DNA of 64,000 nt from positions 15,120,515 through 15,184,514 of the forward strand of contig OX104131.1 in assembly GCA_944470555.2 (NCBI GenBank). Reading direction: 5' to 3'. The notes under the pieces are model-generated. The model was not told the origin of the DNA. It did no database searches and was given only the letters and a program-made list of their open reading frames with translations. Positions 35,478-47,760 of the stretch are shown one piece after another (within the stretch, counting starts at the first letter, position 1; the number at the start of each line of letters is the position of its first letter). The position numbers were made by a program, and so were the translations under genes. This DNA is from Heterobilharzia americana. Lineage: Eukaryota; Platyhelminthes; Trematoda; Strigeidida; Schistosomatidae.

Positions 35478-36467
35478 TCACTTAAATCTAGTTATGCGTT
35501 CAGATTTCAGTACTGTAAATGTATCATCCACATATCGGGACCATGTCTTTGAAGTAGGAATGAGTGTTTGAAGGGCCATCCGTCCCCAAATATCCGTAAA
35601 TGTGTCTACGGTGATAGGGGATATTAGTGATCCTATGACAACCTCTTCAGTTTGTTTATTTACTTTATTTTGAAACTTAAAAACTGTAGACGTCAGGCAC
35701 AATTGTACTCCTTTATCAGCACCTAGTTCGATGGGTAAGTTAATTATCATTCATAAGCCTATTAGTAACTGCCTTCAGAGTCATGTCGATCGGTATACTC
35801 GTGCATAAGCTACTTATAGCTGAACTAAACATTTTTTTTACTGTTATTAACTCATATATCACATAATCTGTGCTTTAAGTCATAGGTTAGTGAGTCGAGA
35901 TTTTGAGTGGTTTTTAATTGGGCCTAGTACCATTGCTAAATATGAAAATAACTCATAAAATGGAATATTCCAAAAATCTACTATAAATCTAATGGAATAA
36001 CTAGGCTTATTAATCTTAGTGGTGCCATAACTTCTACTGGGATTATCAGTTTTTGAGTCAACTAAAAACGGCTTCATCCGACGTATCAGGTCCCCTGTTA
36101 ATTTCTTAACCTAATTCATAGTAGTATTCACTGATTTCTTAATTTCCTCATATGGTCCTCTTTCTGTATACTCATCCATTTTGCAGATTTAGTCAGATTT
36201 GTTCATTACAACTGTTGAGTTGCCTTCATCCAATTTAGCAATTACTACATTGTTATAATTTTGAAGGTTCCTGAGAGCATCTCTTTTTGGCTTGGGTAAA
36301 TTAGGTTTCATTTTCTTCTGTTGTCTCAGTGTTAGTGCGCACTGTTCTCTTACTTCATTTTCGGTTGTTTTATCTACTGAATTTAACAGTATTTCTATTT
36401 TGATAATGACGTCTTTTGGTTTCAATTTATTAAACGTTACACTGAAGTTAAGGCCTTTCTTTAGCAC
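35478..36467 (-). pseudogene. Penelope-like reverse transcriptase, broken
   Basis: Three minus-strand blocks. The first (36189-36467) begins LKKGLNFSVTFNKLKPKDVI and ends NSTVVMNKSD, as in the N-terminal part of Penelope-like proteins. The second (35880-36077) has YGTTKINKPSYSIRFIVDF, the YGLPKIHK-like motif. The third (35478-35750) has GSLISPITVDTF and RYVDDTFTVLK, the palm box with both Asp residues kept. Stops and frame changes separate the blocks, so no full enzyme can be made. In an active element this RT would prime from an exposed 3' end made by the GIY-YIG nuclease. Confidence 0.8.
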
Positions 36468-36680
36468 TTTTATGTGTACTGAGCGTAGGACTCTAGTTGA
36501 GAGATTGATGACTCACATTAACTTATCGATCACTGGTAATGTGGCATTGGGAATCTCATTATTGTCGACTGTATACTTTTCTTCCGTAAATTTGTTGAAC
36601 TTTTTGATCTGATCATTTTTGAATTTCATGAAAGTAGGTGATCATGTTTTGTTGCAACTGTCTTTCTCACTAACTAATTG

Positions 36681-37259
36681 CATCGGCTTACATTTTAATT
36701 CATTAAAAATTCCCATTATGATTTGAAAGCTATTTGGATGAAGAAAGAGCATTTTTTTCGATGACTTATTCAAGTCCTACAGTTATATGTACATATTGAG
36801 TAATTATATGCTAATAATACTGAGATTTCGCTTATTGGTTTGTTAATACCACTATACATCTGAGGAAGTCAGTTGAGAAACGTTTTGTGTGAACATTAAT
36901 GATAGAATAAGTTGTTACTGGGAATCAATCCAAAATATTTCATTATCTAAACGATTATACTGCGAAGGTAATGCTCGAAGGTGACAGTTTAATAAAACAA
37001 TAGGAAAGTGTTTATAAGAGAAACGAAATAAGCTACAAAAACTAATTTCAGGAATAATAACTTGATAGAATGTTACTTGTCCTGGGCGACAAAGTAGGTA
37101 AGAGAAAGTGCTAAAATTACACCGGATTACAAGGATGAAGAGATATCGACAATATAGAACTCAAAAGTTTGATTACGTGGGGTAGGATACTAACAAACTT
37201 GTGCATCCTTAATCGGACCACGGTAGTTGTAGCAGCAATACGTACTTATTTTGAGTTCG
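36681..37259. other. No gene recognised; possible Penelope-like end
   Basis: A stretch near 36830-36960 has terminal-repeat-like letters, including CTGAGGA and GAAACG, but cannot fold as a hammerhead. No gene. Confidence 0.35.
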
Positions 37260-38060
37260 TGAGCTTCATTGCCACCGCTTCTCCAGGCTGAAGGATTTAG
37301 AGCCAGTTACATTTTGCCAAGTTGATGGGAACCCGGTACAAGACGAAAGACGACTTATTCATATCCATCTTACGGTTGCAACATAGTGTACTAATATGGA
37401 GCTGGTAATGATCTGTACCACACCTTTACTTAAATACCCTGAGAGGTGTTCAATTGCAATGAAAACTAACTTCCTAGATCAGAGGTCCACGTAACTGGCT
37501 CTACAGTAGCAGTCGAATCGATAAACACAACATGAAGTGGCGAGTTTAAGCAATTCATCTTTCAGTCTTTGTGTCATCATTGGGCTAGTTGAAAACATAA
37601 CTTTTAATTTACTAGCATTAGAGTTTCTCTCAATTGATCTGCGCAGTTTGTGAATTAATATCTCTCTGAGCACGTCGCCTTTAAATTATACCTGAGTGTT
37701 TAGTGGTTTTCTGGTAGCTGTTGCAATATCATTTCTTGCCTTTTTTGTAATTATGTGTTTCTTTATGAGTTTGTCAGGATAGCCATTTTCGACTAGTGTG
37801 TTGCGCAAGATCACCAGTTTCTCCTCAGCTGTATTTTCTGAACATATAGCCTTTATTCTGTAACTCGAAGTTTTTACTAAAGTTCTTTTGTACTGAAGGG
37901 AGACGAAACTGGGAAAATATGTGTATTGTCCCGTCTACGTGCTTTTCCTAAACAGATTCCTCTTTATCAACCCATCTGTTCGTCTTGAGAGAAGAACATT
38001 AAAGCTGCTTTGCCTTCTAACTATTCCTTAAAATTCATTGCTGGGTACACTGTGTTGAAT
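37260..38060 (-). pseudogene. Penelope-like RT end plus GIY-YIG start (copy A)
   Basis: Minus strand, broken frames: a LFRKSTWTGQYTYFPSF-like block near 37900-37950 (post-palm RT), TRKPLNTQV near 37700, then a frame at 37479-37673 ending CCVYRFDCYCRASYVDL. The latter is the entry of a GIY-YIG nuclease (CVYxFxCxCxxxYIG), with YVD for YIG. The 44335-45180 copy encodes the same order. This is a 3' piece of a separate insertion, since the copy B N-terminus lies to its left. Confidence 0.7.
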
Positions 38061-38079
38061 CTGCTGAGTATATGACCTG

Positions 38080-38600
38080 TCCATGTTCTTTTCATATAAG
38101 ATGGCAGGCAGACAGACAAAGTCAACGAAAAATGCCCCACTCAAGAGCATCGGTTCAAGTTGCTACACTTTAAAGTAGTATACAAAAAACAGGTGGATAG
38201 AAATAGAGTGATATCAAAGTAGACAAAGTTGCGTGAGAGAATGAACAATCTGAAGACAACGGTTAATTCTACTATTCAAGGTTTAACTGTCAAGGAGTGA
38301 ATACATCTGCACCATTGAGACCAATTTTCAACCATTCCACCACGAATCTTCAACCACTGGTTCCGATTATCCCAAGAATCCCAACTAGTCAGTCTGCATC
38401 TCTCAATACGGCTCAGGCCGACGGTCAGGAACTTCATAAGCTGGTGCCTTGTCTTGGCCTGACCACCTTGATCTCCCTTCCAACCTAAATCAATTCCCCC
38501 TAGTATGGCACATTGAAGTAGGTGGTGACTCAGCATGCTCAGCACATATCTAGGCCAACTTGGACGACTAGAGTTCATAACCTAACCAACCGATTCGCCT
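38080..38600 (-). mobile_element. RTE-clade element tail
   Basis: A 100-codon minus-strand frame (38276-38578) reads SRPSWPRYVLSMLSHHLLQ, then GGQAKTRHQLMKFLT, then NRNQWLKIRGGMVENWSQW and RCIHSL. This is the C-terminal tail of an RTE element (RWLGHVLRM ... GGQ.KTW ... RCIHSL). It is one of the best kept copies of this second RTE family in the window. The 3' UTR-like part runs on to about 38080. Confidence 0.75.
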
Positions 38601-38734
38601 ATCTTGCCTAGTATTTTTCGCCTGACTTCAACAGTGTCCACACAAGGTGAACGTATCATCCATATATACGATCACTTGTGTATCTGCTTTCTTTCTGTGA
38701 AAGTTATATAAACTAATATAAGAGAAGAAATTGG

Positions 38735-38850
38735 TAACTGTGGTAGATTGTAATTGCACTTTAGTGTGTTTATTAGAACTGTTACACAGTGAAACAGTTT
38801 CGTTTACTTAATAACGCACAGGAAGTAATTTGTTTTCCACATAAATATCA
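38735..38850 (+). repeat. Penelope-like terminal repeat, diverged
   Basis: Contains GTAGATTGTAATTGCAC and an ACACAGTGAAACAG block, then a TTTACTTAATAACG block, in the order of 34165-34290. Confidence 0.5.
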
Positions 38851-38859
38851 TGCGACTCC

Positions 38860-41495
38860 ACTTCTTATAGTCTGTGTGAACAAACTGCTTGTGAAGCTCT
38901 CTTAGAGTTGAAGCCATTTACAAATATCCAAAGGTTTGGTGTCAACGAACTGTAGATTTCTAATTCATAGCAGAAATTGATGGAATATCATAGTAGAAAT
39001 ACATATTTTCTTGTAAATATTGTCTGAACAAACAAATACGTTCTCTATTCATTGAAAAAAGAACTGATGAGGTACAAATTTTACAGTAAATGACAAAACT
39101 TAATGATTCAAATCGCCTACCTTCACAACCACTAATAAGCAAGGGACATTTCGAAGGAGAGAAGCAATTGAACGAAAATAATATCAACAATCTTACTAAG
39201 GAATCAGAGCGAACAAAACAGTAATCTGATAAAATGCACAGAATTTAGGCGAACGTACTCGATAGGAACTCTTCTGCACTATATCATCCAAAGTCTCCGA
39301 CTACCTGACTCAGTTGTTTGTTAGATACACCTTACAGGAAGTTAATGTTTCTTGAATGTACAGTTTAGATCAACCATCACAGACCTTATCAATTAGTTTT
39401 ACATTTCAATCCTGTTTGATATCATTAAACATAACTAATTTCTCTGGAAGAGGCGCTTAGTCAACATGCGTCACAAATACTTCGTTCACCACAGTCAACA
39501 AATGTATACACTTAATAGAATTGGTAAACCCTCTCAACCTTCGTAGAAATTGCCAAAAAAACAATAGACAACCTGGTTTAACTTAGTTTTCATCATATCT
39601 CAGTGTTACACACCTGCGCTTTGATTTCGAACTAATCTGAATAGTCCACGGTATAATGAAACACTGCCGGTGGAGTGAACGTTTCTTCTGCATGGCAGAA
39701 ATTAGCCCACGTCTCTTCTTCTCAAAGAATGAAGAAAATCCGGAGCTGCGTTCTGTCAACGTTTCACTGTTTTTGTGTTAGTTGATTTATCAAGACAATG
39801 GTAAAACCTGAAATGGTTATTTCGAATCTCATGTGTAATTATCCTGGTGAAAGCTGTTCTGTATGAATAAATTTGCAATTTTTTTTCTCCAGATGGCAGA
39901 GAGGAATAAAAAGAATGATAAGGCGTATGACTGGCAAATTAAGCAGATGTAAATGAGTTACAAAAGTAGCCTTGTGTAGGTGGGGTGGGTATACGTAGGC
40001 AAAACTCGCGCTCTATTTGTATGTATTAAGTTAATTTGTGAAGTGGTTTGGTGGCCAAGGGGAGGAGGAGAGCGGTCGAATGCATTTTGTTCTGTATTTT
40101 GTCTCCTTACTCCTGTCCAAGCATCTTTAACTCAATTCCACTTTGACCGAATTTTCCCAGCAAGGAAGTTTCTAATTTGTGTAGCGCACTCTTCTTTTCT
40201 CATCCAATATTTGTTTTCTGTATGCCACGGTAATTTTCTTATCCCATTGTTTTACAAGGTGATTTTACCTAGAAATTTGGGGGAAGATAACTATTTCAAA
40301 ATAATGAATAAGTTATTTCCGTTGAGCAGCCTCTCATAGATAACGAATAAGCAGTTAGATATCCAGATTTCTGCCATGTATCAGGTATGCTGGCCAGCAA
40401 GTTAGTGTACACTGTTCCCAAACTGAAATGCATGACCATTAAAGGTGAACGACATAAGAAGGACGGTAAAGGCGTGCCAAACGGAAATTTGTTTGTAGGA
40501 TCGTTAAAGTTTTAGGCAATTGAAGACTGAATTAGACTCACAGTCCCAAGTGAAAAAGGATTATCGACCGCTGAATTTGTTAATTGGCAGCAACTGAGGC
40601 GTTTGTTAAAAGTGGTATATGTGTGATGTTAGCTACTTCAGAATTCATTCTAGAAAGAACGTTAATGATGGTGAGATACAGATGTGAAACCAGCCCATCA
40701 AGCCTGGGAGCAGTGTAAGTAAACTCAGATTGCCTGACTGAGGTTGTCAGGATACCAGAAATTATAGGTTGGAGACTCTCCGTGCAATAATATTAGGTTG
40801 ATTAGGTGATAAATACGTTTCCCTATGATAGCTGATATTTTAAAATTTTTGTCAAAATTTATTTTTCCTTCTTATCTTCCCCACTCACATCCCTGTTCCT
40901 ATGCCTAATGTTAGTTCACTTCAGTTGGTTTTCTCTTTACATTCCGCTTTAGATTGTAACTAGTTGATCCTATTTTGCTCGGTTAGTATTTCTACTATGA
41001 GAAAGTTTTTGATTCATTTCAGAGGTTCCTGAGCGACTAAGAATTAGTGGTTGAAGACTAAAAATTCAGTCCAGTAAACCAGATAAATTCACATTTTGAT
41101 GTCATCCAAAGCCTCAGCATCTTATTATTTCATATCTATTGGTTACAGAACTCCTTTCACTCGTGTCCTTCCTTTTGTCCACTATGTACGAATTTGAATT
41201 GCAGCATTTCGTGCCAGGTTCAGAAATGGTTTATTGTTCTGTTTCCACTATAATCCCCCTTAAAATACTAAACTCTAACTATACATTTCTTCAAAGTTTA
41301 CTTCTTAAAAACTGCTTTACTAAGCATCTTTATTGACGCATTTAATAATAGGTAGACTTAATTATGTTAACTGGGAACAAAAGTATTCAGAAATCTTTGT
41401 GGTTGATTATGCCATTCTTAGATTTATCTAGTAGTTTCTTTTACACTTATCACTACAAATTGTTTGAGTAAATGTGACCAATAAAAATTTGTTAC
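38860..41495. other. No gene recognised
   Basis: Long AT-rich stretch. The longest frame (39980-40339, +, 119 codons) has hydrophobic stretches but no recognisable domain and no clear splice context, and is probably chance. No shared repeats were identified. Confidence 0.4.
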
Positions 41496-41499
41496 GCCT

Positions 41500-41790
41500 T
41501 GGTTGGCCCCAGTGGTCATGAATTCTCATTAGAATTTCGGGAATCACGAATGAGCGCTAGATTAATTCAGTTTTGAGGTTTTCGGAAGTTATTGGTTTTT
41601 GATTGGTATTTATCATGGACTGACATCACTTGGAGAAACGCTGAAGACCAGGGAGTACTGGACATCTGTTTCATCCTAGTATGGCACTCCTCATCAGTGC
41701 GCACCAGTGGCCCCCCAAGGGATCGAACCCAAGACGCTCAGGTTCTGTGGCCAGCACGTTACCACTGAGCTACTGGGTCCGAATTCAGTT
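41500..41790 (-). mobile_element. tRNA-like plus hammerhead retroposon, best-kept unit
   Basis: Minus strand: A box TAGCTCAGTGGTAACGT (complement of 41757-41773) and B box GGTTCGATCCC (complement of 41719-41729), a clean internal pol III promoter. The hammerhead follows at 41656-41704 with GAAA, stem III ACAGATGT and stem I partly kept, but C3 of CTGAGGA is A. A family-specific flank runs to about 41500. The unit layout equals SM-alpha, but the hammerhead stem II/III letters differ from the SM-alpha copies. Confidence 0.8.
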
Positions 41791-41859
41791 ATGCATATTT
41801 CCTACTTCTATCAGTTGAACATGAGGATGGTTACTCAGCAACGGCATTGGATAGAGGTC

Positions 41860-42430
41860 ACGCTATATCGTGAACTGACCATAAGTGTGTGTACGCTTAC
41901 AGTATGAACTGCCTGTAGAGTAATCGCCTGAAACCACTTTTGAAGTTCGACATAAAGTACTGGGCAGTGAAGAAAAGTTAGTCGATGAGGTCATCAACTT
42001 TGATCGGTCAAGGCTTCTTGAATGTATGTTGCACATACTAGGGCACCACCTGCTTCAATATGCAATCTTACCTGAGGTAGAGTTACACTGAAAAAACGCT
42101 TGATGTTGTCAGACTAAAACATGACACTGATCCACCAAACCCCTGAGCGTTTGTTAGTAACACGAAGAAGGATGGGGGCTGGCTATCTGGGTTCCTGAGG
42201 ACTATAGAAAGCAATGATTGGAAACTCGTATTGCTAGGAATCGGTCTGAATGGTACTGATAAATATACTCTTTGGCATCTTTGAAGTACTGAATATCTTC
42301 ACTACCCTTCATCTGTTTCTTCTTACGCTTTGCTTGCTTTCGTGTTATTCTTTCTCCAGCTTTTCTTTCTTTTCACACTGCTGTGAAGTGTAAATAAAAG
42401 AACTGATGCGCCTGTGTGACAGATTCTATA
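41860..42430 (+). mobile_element. RTE-clade element tail, decayed
   Basis: Plus strand with KLVDEV, LLECMLHILGHHLLQYAIL-like and RRRMGAGYLGS segments in broken frames, matching the 38080 family through its 3' UTR-like part (ending near 42415). Confidence 0.6.
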
Positions 42431-44330
42431 CTGATTCGCTTATCCGTCTCCCTCTCTCTTCCTAAACAAAGATAAAGCAAGTATTCATTGTGGCCTCATT
42501 TTCAATAGTTCTTCTCGTTATGATAATAATCACTTTATTCCGAATAACATATATGATAGTGTGGAATTCTCAGCATGTAAGTTTTCAACAAATTCTCTCC
42601 CAGAACAATACCTTCATACGAGATGGTTATTCCATCTGAATGATGTTATTAATAGCAGTAATGAAGGCAATAATGTGAAATAACCAGCTGGTTCTGCATG
42701 GGCATCCAGTCCATACTGAAGAGTCAACAGAAATGGAAGAGTAATTTTAGTGCTGAAGGTTCATTAAGCCGGTGAAAAAATCTGCAACTCAAGCTAAGCA
42801 TTAGACGGAGAGAAATATGATGCACTTTTGTGCCATGAAAAGCCCATTTCTATATAGCGTAACAGTTTTTGTCTGCTTTTTGATGGGCTCAAGAAACGGA
42901 GAGTTGAAAATAGCTTAAAAATGCGCAGGAATATATGATACGTTCAAAGAACATATTTATATGCTTAAAACAAATTGAAAGGAAAGCATTTGGTGAACAA
43001 TATTCGGTGGATAACTTTGATAGCCAAAGGGTCAAGCAGGTCACCAGATTATGCTAGATTATCATAAAAACCACTTTGAAATCAACTGGTTTTTAACAAA
43101 TTATCCAGTTGTACTCTTCTATTGTTGAACTGTGGAATCTTAAAACAGGCGATCGAAACAAATAGTGCTCAAATTGCTTATATAAAGCTTAGAAGAATAA
43201 TGAAAACCAGTGTAAATAACCCCAAATCACTCATCATCAATTTATCGATTTTCTTAAAATTACTGTCAACATTTTCCGTGCACCTTCATTTAGCTCTCTG
43301 ACTGAGTGAACTATACCGAATGATAATGTATAGCATACCAAGAGGAATGTAAGAGTTTATTTCAGCCAACCGACTGTGACCTTGAAGTAGGTCATTATTT
43401 TCACAGAATTCACCATGATTACTAAACTTGATTTGAAATAACCCATTGAAGAGTTGAATAAAAAGCTGTTTATTGATTGCTATGTAATTATCAGCACAAA
43501 AATACTTTGTTTCGATGGATTAAATTGTTATTTTGTTAAAGATTCATTTTTCGGTGCTCAATAACAACTAAACAATGTATTTCAGTTATTAGTTAGACGA
43601 AAAGGATAAATTTCAAAATTGTATTGAAAAAGTCAAATTGCTGTGTTTTCATAAAAGTAAAATCTACAATAAGTCAACTGAAAAGAAAAACAAAAGGATG
43701 TATGATGCTTTCAAAACATTTCCCCAAAATGAAGGTACCCAGTGTGGTTATTAATTGATAAAAGCTTATCTCCCAAGTGTTCCTTATTGCCATCAAGCCG
43801 AGTAAAATGGCACAATGGTTTAAAATGATCTCGACGTTCAGTCTTAAGAGCTAATAAACTTGAGTTTCAGTTGTTGTACGGACTTTTAACCAACAGCCTT
43901 TACTTCTTTATCTGAATGTAGGCGGTAATCAGAGACTTCATGAATTTACTTCACGTATTTATCTAACCCCTTGAAGGCCTCTTCCACTCCACTTCACTCA
44001 ACGGGATCCTTTGAGGTTACCAGTGAATGGGAATTTTCGAAATTTTTCTCACTAACCTCCAATTTCGACAAAACACTAAGACGTAAATTGGCTGAACCGT
44101 GTAATGTATTTGCGCAACACATTTCGAACTATCTGATCACCCACGTACTTGTCACTGGTATCTATATAAAAATTCATGAAGATAAGGAGTGAGAAAATAA
44201 AAAGAGGTCAGGTAGGAAGGCTGAATTAAAGGCCGAATAATAATGAAAATCAATAGAGCGAAAAATAATAGTACATCGATCTTGGTTTTCAATAGTTGAA
44301 TTTACCAAGGACGATTTAATGTGACAACGA
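42431..44330. other. No gene recognised
   Basis: AT-rich; a 73-codon frame at 43971-44192 has no recognisable domain. Confidence 0.4.
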
Positions 44331-44334
44331 ATTG

Positions 44335-45180
44335 TTTACGAACACACAAAGGTGGTTTCAACTTTCTAATACCTAAGGCCTCAACAAATTTAAGCATCCC
44401 TCCCTAACATGTTTTGTAAATAGGTGTAAAGGAAGTAGCCACATCAATCCTGTGGCCTGTCTCAACTATATGTTTGGCGATCGAAGTATTTAGACGTCTG
44501 TTACCAACATTTATGGGTTCAGGTGATTTAATTTGCTTCTGAAGCCATTTTGGAATATGTTCTGAGGTGCTTACTTGTATGGATCTATTAGTCCTTCATA
44601 TGTATGTGTCACCACAAGTACATTTGAATTAGTAGATACAGTGGGATGTGACATTGTCGTTCACTTGCTGTGGGGGTTTAGGGGAATATGCGAGCTTCGT
44701 GGTTTCGATTACTCGAACCCTGGCTGCATAGTAAGTCCTTCTAACAGTAGCGTTAAGTCTCTGCTTAAGGATTGCACTGTGACAGTCATTTTTGTACGGA
44801 AGACTGATGAATACAGACTGAAGGTCTAGTTTTGGCCCTCTGATAATTTTGATCTGCCTGACAAATGTTGATGGATAGTTATTTTCCAACAGAATATCAG
44901 TCAGTGCTCCTCTTTCATTTTCTAAAGTATACTCTGTGCATATTTGTTGAATTCTGCTGAATAAGCACCTCAATAACGTTTGCTTGTACTGAACTGGGCA
45001 AATGCTATGGTAATTCAGATATTGCCCTGTCCATGTAGATTTTCTGTAGATAGGTCGTTTTATGGATCCATCCTGCCTTTGACTAATTAATATATCCAAG
45101 AACGGCAAGCAGTCATCTTCCTCTCTTACACATGTCAAGGATATGATGTTCTGTACTTCGTTCAATCGGTTTAGAATTGA
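44335..45180 (-). pseudogene. Penelope-like RT end plus GIY-YIG endonuclease (copy C)
   Basis: The 178-codon minus-strand frame at 44629-45165 starts with LPFLDILISQ and contains RKSTWTGQYLNYHS, the post-palm part of a Penelope-like RT, then a linker. It ends in CIY; two in-frame stops then interrupt the motif that reads CIY-FKCTCGDTYI-RTNRS, the GIY-YIG signature of these elements. In the same reading, SIAKHIVETGHRIDVATSF and FVEALGIRKLKPPLCV follow at 44350-44500, the rest of the nuclease. The RT palm is missing, so the insertion is 5' truncated. This is the clearest Penelope-like piece in the window. Confidence 0.85.
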
Positions 45181-45534
45181 ATTTATTTATTCCATTCCCC
45201 CTTAGGCTTTTTTGACATTCACTTTTTATGGACACCTCTTTTTGTGTGCTGCTGTAAATTGTGGTAATATGTTTCCACTAGTCTACCTGTCTGTTTATTT
45301 ACCAATCTGTCAGCTTTCCAACCAACCTTAGTTGATTAGCGTTGTTACTAATAAATTAAAAACCAAACTGAAATCAATAAATAAATCCCCAAAAACCTCC
45401 AAACTGAATTACCTTCAAAATGACTTGCTTCGAGATGAGATTCCCAAGGTTCTAATGAGAAATAGTTACCACCGATGGAGGTCATAGTAGATCGCGAACT
45501 GTCAGAAGTAGAAAATTTGGACCATTAGGTGCTG

Positions 45535-45715
45535 ACCCAGTGTTTCAGTGGTAACACGCTCACCGCGAAATTTGAAAGTTGTGTGCTAAATCACTGGTGA
45601 GGTCATGGGTGTGTACCACTAAGGCTTCACTCACTAGGAAGTAATAGCTATCCTGTGCACTCAGGTTTTCGATAGTTTATCAACTGACGTCAGTATGCAA
45701 TGAATACCAGCTTAA
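45535..45715 (+). repeat. tRNA-like plus hammerhead repeat, decayed
   Basis: Plus strand: GTTTCAGTGGTAACACGC (A-box-like), then a hammerhead region in which CTGAGGA reads CTAAGGC and GAAA is lost; stem III ATAGCTAT stays self-complementary. Confidence 0.6.
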
Positions 45716-45754
45716 ATTCTGACGACTGCTTACTCTAATGTAAGAGTAAGATTT

Positions 45755-45890
45755 GAGCATTGTAGTAGATTGTAATTCCCAATGGAATGAGCTCATTTAA
45801 CGTATAGCACACAGAGATTCAGCATTACTTAGTAGAAAACGTTTCCAACATAAATTATTTTTCTTTATCATATCATAGTTATCTTATTTG
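45755..45890 (+). repeat. Penelope-like terminal repeat, diverged
   Basis: GTAGATTGTAATTCCCA, CACACAGAGATTCAG and ACGTTTCCAACATAAATTA blocks in the order of the other copies. Confidence 0.55.
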
Positions 45891-46425
45891 GTTTATATTA
45901 GCTTGCTATAGTATCAACTAAGAGTGATTCTGTTAAATCATAAAACTGGAAATGACAAGAGTTTAGTCACAATCTTTTGTTTGGATATATGTATGTAATG
46001 ACCAGCTATTGATAGTTTGTTGAGGGGGGCGCATAGAATGGTATGAGTTTTGGTGGTGACCACGAGAATCTGGAATAGGGAAGAAGAGGAGATAAACTTG
46101 AACTGACTACTCAGCAAGTAGAAATAATTTGCTTACATTTAATAATAAAAGATAATCGCCAAACAGTGATGATTCACAGGGAATGGGTAAAGAGAGTCTA
46201 AAAATTGAAACTTTAAAGTGGATGAGTAAGGTTTCAAATGCGTTACTTTTATGTCACTAATATTTCAATCTTGCTGTTTAACAAAATGTTAGTTGTGTGC
46301 GGAGTAGTATTTTTTCACATTCGGCTGCCTAGTGTTTTTGGCGGCTGGTCTCAGCTCAGATACAAAAGGCCAGTTTGGCATTTGATAACTTGCGTTACCT
46401 GAGGCACTGACTGGGGAGATGTCTA
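45891..46425. other. No gene recognised
   Basis: No supported feature. Confidence 0.4.
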
Positions 46426-46429
46426 ACTA

Positions 46430-46890
46430 TTTGTCAGGCAACCAGCATGCTCCACTGCAGTTTGTTTAGTCCTGTTGTACGGCTGTGAAACATGACCGCT
46501 GAAAGTAGAAGACACGAAGTGGTTACACAGTTTTGATCATGGGTTTCTTCCTAGCATGGCTTGCGTGAGGGTGAGGTTCTCGAGACAACAGGAATCAATG
46601 GTTGGGGACTCTTGATGAAGTGGTTGAAAATCGGTCACAGTGGTGCAGATGTATTCACTCTTTAACGTGTTCTAAAACTCAAGCATTCGGACTAACCGTT
46701 ATCTTCAAATTCATCTCTCGCATGACTTTGTCTACTTTGATATCACTCCCTTTCTATCCATCTGTTCTTTGTACACCATTGTGAAATGTGGTAACTTGAA
46801 CCGATACACTTGTGTGTATGACGCTCTATGTCAATTTTGTCCGTTTGTCTTAGCGGCTGGTGGCAGGCGTTAGAAAGATATACAGCTATA
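46430..46890 (+). mobile_element. RTE-clade element tail with internal deletion
   Basis: Plus strand: LLYGCET-PLKVEDTKW, then SFDHGFLPSMACV, then directly NRNQW..TLDEVVENRSQW and RCIHSL. The RWLGHVLRM part present in 38080-38600 is missing. The 3' UTR-like end (46650-46880) is the inverse of 38080-38300. Confidence 0.7.
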
Positions 46891-47595
46891 GCAGCCACTC
46901 TTTGAAAAGCGTTTGTCTAACATATAAGACAGTGTGTTGAAAAAACGGTTTACGTTTAAAGATAATAGTTTACCCAGATTGTACGCGAATCTTGAAGACA
47001 AAGTTATACAAAATAGCGTGAGCAATCACTCAGACTGTGCAAAGCTACTTTTTGCATGCAGTTTTATGCAGATAGAGTTAGTCAGTAGCCATCAACATAG
47101 CTCACTGGAGATATCTCGTGTTTCTTTGTCGGATATTATACAATCAGTTCACTGGTAGATTAGAATCTTTCGTATAGTCACAAATATATTTCAACGCTGA
47201 ATGACAACATGTACGACACCTAGAGACTCCAAGTAGTCAACTTCATTCATTCAGTACAAAATGAAATGCACTCCTGGATGTGACGTTGTCGAGTACGTCC
47301 TCGTCAAAAATCTCTAGACTGTGCTGGCTGTATACCTATGTGCCGATTTACGTTACTTTGACTAGACATGATTAGGCTGATCACTGCACATTAAAGTAGT
47401 AACCGAAACAAACTTCCCTCTAATTTCAACTTCAGACTTGTCGTTTTGTTGTCATATTTCATGTGTCTTTTTTTCGAAAAAATAAGTTATTGTGTAATCA
47501 GTCAACTGTTTTTAATCTGCATGTACATGTCTAGGTCTTTGGTGACTGCATTCATTTCCCATTCGATTATCGACCAGATATGCACTCAGCAACTA
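46891..47595. other. No gene recognised
   Basis: A 74-codon frame (46934-47158) has no recognisable domain. Confidence 0.4.
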
Positions 47596-47599
47596 CATG

Positions 47600-47760
47600 C
47601 AAGCTGATGCGCTAGGTAATGGGCTGCACATATCCTATAAGGGATATCGATACTACCTAGCTGCCTACACCTAGTTAAATGGAGTAGGGTTCGAAAGCGT
47701 GACTCGCTGATTGAAAATCAACCACCTAAACCAATGAGCCATATCTCCATTCTCCTCTGG
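47600..47760 (-). mobile_element. tRNA-derived SINE without hammerhead
   Basis: Minus strand: TGGCTCATTGGTTTAGGTGG head, a GGTTCGAACCC-like region is eroded to CTTTCGAACCC, and a GCAGCCCATTACCTAG tail. Same family as 17770, 23165 and 27330. Confidence 0.6.

Larger units (their letters stand above)
34550..36680 (-). mobile_element. Penelope-like element, degraded (copy B)
   Basis: Minus strand: N-terminal region (36189-36467), RT (35478-36077), linker (34778-35230) and GIY-YIG remnant (34550-34670), in the order of Penelope-like elements. A palindrome separates the RT palm from the following RT part. All frames are broken. Confidence 0.8.

Noticed and set aside
36866..36892. CTGAGGA followed by GAAA on the + strand, hammerhead-like
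   Set aside because: The bases between the two boxes cannot form a usable stem II, and no partner for stem I was seen.
39880..39957. T-rich acceptor followed by a short ORF starting MAERNKKNDKAYDW, possible micro-exon
   Set aside because: No donor site, partner exon or known protein; an acceptor-like stretch alone is common in AT-rich DNA.
39980..40339. 119-codon + strand ORF
   Set aside because: No recognisable domain, unusual composition with hydrophobic stretches, no supporting signals; probably chance.
41719..41773. Real tRNA gene
   Set aside because: A and B boxes are good, but no cloverleaf with acceptor stem is formed and a hammerhead follows; it is a SINE head.
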